NCBI GenBank assembly: GCA_946406305.1
Contig: CAMJKC010000063.1
Coordinates: 1 to 8,882, forward strand
Source: an uncultured Lachnospiraceae bacterium
GTDB lineage: Bacteria; Bacillota; Clostridia; Lachnospirales; Lachnospiraceae
Reading direction: 5' to 3'
DNA: 8,882 bases
The notes beneath the pieces were generated by a model. It saw only the letters and a list, made by a program, of their open reading frames with translations, was not told the origin of the DNA and did not search any database. The position numbers and the translations under genes are program-made. Below, in pieces: positions 5,993-8,882 of the stretch; the first letter of the stretch is position 1, and each line of letters begins with the position of its first letter.

Positions 5993-7777
5993 ATGAGAAA
6001 GCAAACTAAATTAGCAGTAATGTTAGCTAGCGTAGCATTACTTGTCGTAAGTGCAGCTTCTATCGTATCAGCTCGTGGCTGGGTACAACAAGGTGGAAAC
6101 TGGTATTACGAGAAATCTGATGGTGAATTCGCAACAGACGAAATCCAAACATCAGGAACTTCAAAATTCTATCTTGGAGAAGATGGAACAATGCAAACAG
6201 ATTATTTCCTTGAGGACTTCGGCGATGGAAATAACACATACTACTTCGGTTCAAACGGAGCAATGGTTACTAACACTTGGGTTGCTATAGATCCATCTAT
6301 AGTATCAAACCAAGGAGATATAGTTCCAGCAGTTTATTGGTACTATTTCGGGTCTACAGGAAAAGCTACTAAAGCATCAAGTGGTTCTACAGGAAATGTT
6401 AAGAAAACTACAATTGATGGTAAAAAATTTGCATTCAATGAGAATGGTCAAATGCTTACAGGTTGGATAGACAACTCTGGTGCTATAATTGATCCAGATG
6501 AAGATGATCCATTTGCAGCAGCTGTTTATTATGCAGGTGACGAGAATGACGGTCAACTTCATAGTGGTTGGTTGACATACCTTGATGGAACAACTGATAG
6601 TACTTTTGAAGATAGAAATGTTCTTTATTTCTATTTTAACCCTACAAACAACATTAAGTTAGGAAAGAATTCTGACCTTACTGATGACCAAGATGATGGA
6701 AAACAATATAAGACTAAAAAAATCAATGGTAGAACTTATGCTTTCCAATCAGGAACAGGTATAATGTTATCTGGATGGGATGCATTCAATATATCTACAG
6801 CTGATAAGATATATTTCTCTGCTGAGGATGATGGACATCAAGTTAAAAAAGGTTGGGTATATGCGGTTCCAGCTCGTGATATGGATGAAGATGCATACAA
6901 TGATGATGAAGAGAAGTATATGTATTTCTTAAACAATGGTGATATGGTTACTAACGTAATCAAAAAAATCAATGGAAAATATTATGCATTTGATGATGCA
7001 GGTATCATGAAAACTGGTCTTCTTATGTTTAAACAAAATGGTGACTATGCAGGCAAGATTGATTTTGATGATACAGATGGTTCAAAATTAACAAAGAAGT
7101 ATGAAATCAACTCTGCAAAAGAAAGTAAACAAAATTTAACAGTGGAAGATAATGGAGATATCAAATTAGGTAGTGATACAGTTAAAATACATTTATTTGG
7201 AACAGATGGTGCAAGAAGAACAGGTTCTAATAATATATCATTCTCTGATGATGATTACACATTTGGTTCAAATAACAATGGTAACTTCCAAGGTGTAAAT
7301 AAGAAGAAATATTATAACTTAGGTATATTAATGAAAGCATCTAATGATTTAAGATATGGTTTATATATACCAACACCAAGTGTAGCACTAAATACTGTAG
7401 AATGGGGTGCAAATTCACCTAAATTTATTGTTCTTAATACTTCAGGTGGTAAAGTAGATGGTTCTAATACTGCAAAGAAAGATGCTGATGGTAATTTCTG
7501 GTTAATTGATAAAGAAACAGATGCTTTAATTGGTATATATTCAATTGAAGTTAAAAAGACAAATGATGGTGAGCTTCAATTTAAAGCTGAGAGTTTTACA
7601 GATAAAGAAAATAAGTTCGGCGGAAATACAGGCGGTAATATAAAGACTTATAGTAATAAGTGGATACCATTTGGAACATTAGATGATAGCGGTAAGACTT
7701 GTTCTGCAACAATAGGAGAGGCTAATTATCAAATAACTCCAGGTGCTGATTATGCACTTAACTTTACTTGGCAATAA
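5993..7777 (+). CDS. Secreted protein with choline/glucan-binding-type cell-wall repeats
   Basis: This 594-residue protein has a clear signal peptide (MRKQTKLAVMLASVALLVVS) with a likely cut after VSA (A27). The mature part starts WVQQGGNWYYEKSDGEF, a cell-wall-binding repeat. Further repeats of the YYFGSNGAMVTNTW type follow, and from about residue 130 there are three longer copies of a KKxIDGKKFAFNENGQMLTGW-like module (nucleotides near 6400, 6715 and 6965). Such CW_binding repeats dock surface proteins onto wall polymers through aromatic residues. Residues from about 385 to the end lack the repeats and form a Gly/Asn/Asp-rich domain of unknown function ending NFTWQ. No LPXTG or catalytic domain is visible. 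Codons in the first half favour TTC, AAC and GGA, unlike neighbouring genes, which suggests high expression. Later codons drift to the local AT-rich norm. It is monocistronic, with its own promoter region and terminator. Confidence 0.87.
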   Translation: MRKQTKLAVMLASVALLVVSAASIVSARGWVQQGGNWYYEKSDGEFATDEIQTSGTSKFYLGEDGTMQTDYFLEDFGDGNNTYYFGSNGAMVTNTWVAIDPSIVSNQGDIVPAVYWYYFGSTGKATKASSGSTGNVKKTTIDGKKFAFNENGQMLTGWIDNSGAIIDPDEDDPFAAAVYYAGDENDGQLHSGWLTYLDGTTDSTFEDRNVLYFYFNPTNNIKLGKNSDLTDDQDDGKQYKTKKINGRTYAFQSGTGIMLSGWDAFNISTADKIYFSAEDDGHQVKKGWVYAVPARDMDEDAYNDDEEKYMYFLNNGDMVTNVIKKINGKYYAFDDAGIMKTGLLMFKQNGDYAGKIDFDDTDGSKLTKKYEINSAKESKQNLTVEDNGDIKLGSDTVKIHLFGTDGARRTGSNNISFSDDDYTFGSNNNGNFQGVNKKKYYNLGILMKASNDLRYGLYIPTPSVALNTVEWGANSPKFIVLNTSGGKVDGSNTAKKDADGNFWLIDKETDALIGIYSIEVKKTNDGELQFKAESFTDKENKFGGNTGGNIKTYSNKWIPFGTLDDSGKTCSATIGEANYQITPGADYALNFTWQ

Positions 7778-7800
7778 TATATAGTTAATAACTATATTAT

Positions 7801-7835
7801 AAAACAGCTATGGCGAAAGCCGTGGCTGTTTTTTT
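7801..7835 (+). terminator. Intrinsic terminator after the cell-wall-binding protein gene
   Basis: ACAGCTATGGC (7804-7814), loop GAAA, then GCCGTGGCTGT (7819-7829) form an 11-bp stem with two G-U pairs, followed by a run of T to 7835. The upstream AAA can pair with the first Ts. This is a textbook Rho-independent terminator 24 nt after the stop codon. Confidence 0.92.
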
Positions 7836-7844
7836 GTTGGGGGT

Positions 7845-7861
7845 GTAGGGGCGAAGCACTG
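7845..7861 (-). repeat. Solitary reverse-oriented repeat core
   Basis: GTAGGGGCGAAGCACTG is a single copy of the dispersed repeat core in reverse orientation, immediately after the terminator and upstream of the Panacea gene. It may be a founder copy or a decayed remnant. Confidence 0.7.
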
Positions 7862-7908
7862 AGAGTTTAGATATTGCTAAAATAAAGGCTTTATATTAAA
7901 ATAAAAAA

Positions 7909-7916
7909 AGGAGGTG
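7909..7916 (+). promoter_or_regulatory. Strong ribosome binding site of the Panacea gene
   Basis: AGGAGGTG, a near-perfect anti-16S match, lies just before ATG 7921 and implies strong translation of the first gene of the pair, as is common for antitoxins. I could not settle on a convincing promoter in 7862-7905. Confidence 0.75.
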
Positions 7917-7920
7917 TATT

Positions 7921-8469
7921 ATGGCAAATATAAATGATGTTTCAAATTTTTTTATAGATTTAGCATTAAATGGTGAAAATGATTTGATAACTAATATGCG
8001 ATTAAATAAGATGCTTTATTTTGCACAAGCGATGAGTTTAGTAAAACTTAATGCACCCATTTATCCAGATGAGATTGAAGCTTGGGCATATGGTCCAGTA
8101 ATTCCAAGTATTTATAACAAGTATAAAACTTATGGTAGAAAGGAAATAGAAGAAGTTGATGGTAATTATACAAGCGATTGTTTTTCTTCAGATGAATTAG
8201 AAATTTTGCTTTATACGGTGAATAGTTATGATAAATACTCAACAAATGAATTAGTAAGATTAACACATGTAAAAGGTGGTCCTTGGGATGTAGCATATAA
8301 TATTAAAAAGAATAAAATTATAAGTAAGGATGAAATTAGAAACTATTATAAAACAAATATAATAGAAAATGATTTCACAACGGATAAATTATATGAGAAT
8401 ATACCAAATTTCAAAAGAGATGAAAATAATGTTTTAATTATTCCTACAGGAAGTGATTATGCCGACTAA
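7921..8469 (+). CDS. Panacea-domain (DUF4065, SocA-like) protein, putative antitoxin
   Basis: This 182-residue protein has the hallmark Panacea pattern. MRLNKMLYFAQAMSLVKLNA (residues 26-45) corresponds to the LxKLLYYAQ helix. IEAWAYGPVIPSIYNKYKTYG (52-72) carries the invariant AWxYGPV motif. LTHVKGGPWDVAYN near 113-126 matches the conserved H...PW segment. The C-terminal 40 residues (from NYYKTNIIENDF) are family-variable and may bind the toxin. It precedes and overlaps by 11 nt a PemK/MazF-like gene. Panacea proteins are established as antitoxins that neutralise many unrelated toxins, so the antitoxin role follows from both family and context. An earlier name for this domain is GepA/SocA-like. 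Confidence 0.85.
   Translation: MANINDVSNFFIDLALNGENDLITNMRLNKMLYFAQAMSLVKLNAPIYPDEIEAWAYGPVIPSIYNKYKTYGRKEIEEVDGNYTSDCFSSDELEILLYTVNSYDKYSTNELVRLTHVKGGPWDVAYNIKKNKIISKDEIRNYYKTNIIENDFTTDKLYENIPNFKRDENNVLIIPTGSDYAD
8448..8453 (+). promoter_or_regulatory. Ribosome binding site deciding the start at 8459
   Basis: AGGAAG lies 5 nt before ATG 8459, within the Panacea coding end. An in-frame GTG at 8453 overlaps this site and is not a plausible start. Confidence 0.65.
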
Positions 8470-8779
8470 ATGGGAAATATGGTATGCCCGCTTTAAATAT
8501 GAAGATGTAAATGAATATAAAGAAAGACCAGTTTTAGTTTTGGAGAATAGATATGTATTTCCTATACTTGTAGCAAAGATTACATCACATGAACCAAGAG
8601 AAAATTATAATGGTGAGTATTTGATTAAAAATTGGGCTAAGGCGGGGCTTAGTAAAGAGTCAACTATAAGATTGTCGCAGATATTAAAACTTGAGGAAAA
8701 TGATTTTGTCAAAAAAGTTGGTAAATTACAAGCATATGATATTTATAATGTAATGCAAGAAATCAAAAATATAAAATAA
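8459..8779 (+). CDS. PemK/MazF-like mRNA interferase, putative toxin
   Basis: This 106-residue protein matches the PemK/MazF-type pattern: an N-terminal WEIWYARFKYED strand pair, YKERPVLVLEN (residues 20-30) with the conserved Arg-Pro (R23-P24), AKITSHEPR (39-48) with the T-S position, WAKAGLSKESTIRL (60-73) with the conserved AGL and S/T, and a C-terminal KVGKLQAYDIYNVMQEI helix. The length is typical of the family (about 105-120). MazF-like proteins cleave single-stranded RNA at short motifs. The specificity here cannot be read from sequence. It overlaps the Panacea gene by 11 nt, and no MazE-type antitoxin is adjacent, so Panacea is the probable partner. No terminator is seen before the following repeats. 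Confidence 0.82.
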   Translation: MPTKWEIWYARFKYEDVNEYKERPVLVLENRYVFPILVAKITSHEPRENYNGEYLIKNWAKAGLSKESTIRLSQILKLEENDFVKKVGKLQAYDIYNVMQEIKNIK

Positions 8780-8792
8780 AAGAATATACAAT

Positions 8793-8882
8793 GCAGTCAT
8801 CCGTAAGGGCGAGCAAGTATTCGTAGGGGCGAGCACTGCGAGCCCAAAATTGAGCAGTCGTCCGTAGGGGTGAGCACTGCGA
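8793..8882 (-). repeat. Right-edge repeat block, reverse orientation
   Basis: From 8793 to the window end there are at least three cores of the type CCGTAGGGGCGAGCACTG. These are the reverse complement of the forward cores on the left. The piece CCCAAAATTGAGCAGTC (about 8843-8859) is the reverse complement of the GACTACTCAATTTGGGC segment inside the 113-nt left units, so the same composite unit is present in opposite orientation. It continues past the window. Confidence 0.88.

Overview
The window looks like chromosome of a low-GC Gram-positive anaerobe of the Clostridia. The evidence is AT-rich DNA with AT-ending codons, strong AGGAGG-type ribosome binding sites, a lipoprotein-type solute-binding protein, a secreted protein with choline/glucan-binding-type wall repeats, and a pair of nitrogenase-like genes. 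Genus cannot be fixed from the sequence. All genes read on the + strand.

Layout. (1) Positions 1-408 are a non-coding block of GC-rich repeats built on the core GTGCTCGCCCCTACGG, including two apparently identical 113-nt tandem units. (2) Positions 431-3054 hold two translationally coupled genes for nitrogenase component 1-like (NifD/NifK superfamily) proteins. The second carries a 72-codon in-frame insertion of the same repeat family, placed where the linker between two Rossmann-like subdomains should be. (3) Positions 3134-3397 are a second intergenic repeat block containing a perfect 13-bp palindrome. (4) Positions 3450-4598 encode a BtuF/FepB-type lipoprotein for metal-chelate uptake, followed by a small unknown ORF (4622-4807). 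(5) Positions 4886-5869 are a three-gene overlapping operon: a DUF3791-like protein, a DUF3990-like protein with an ADP-ribosyltransferase-type signature, and a small third protein. It reads as a toxin-antitoxin module with its own extended -10 promoter. (6) Positions 5993-7777 encode a secreted 594-residue protein with cell-wall-binding repeats, with its own promoter region, a 5'-UTR hairpin and a strong terminator. (7) Positions 7921-8779 are a second toxin-antitoxin-like pair: a Panacea-domain (DUF4065) antitoxin overlapping a MazF/PemK-like toxin. (8) Positions 8793-8882 are the start of another repeat block, in the opposite orientation to the left-hand blocks.

How the parts may work together. 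The nitrogenase-like pair and the metal-chelate binding protein fit a recurring but uncharacterised clostridial association of nitrogenase-like reductases with Fe/corrinoid-type ABC transporters. A NifH-like reductase partner and the permease/ATPase are not in this window. The two toxin-antitoxin modules flank the surface-protein gene, and the repeats lie between transcription units. The most unusual observation is that the intergenic repeat has colonised a nitrogenase-like reading frame and appears to be translated.
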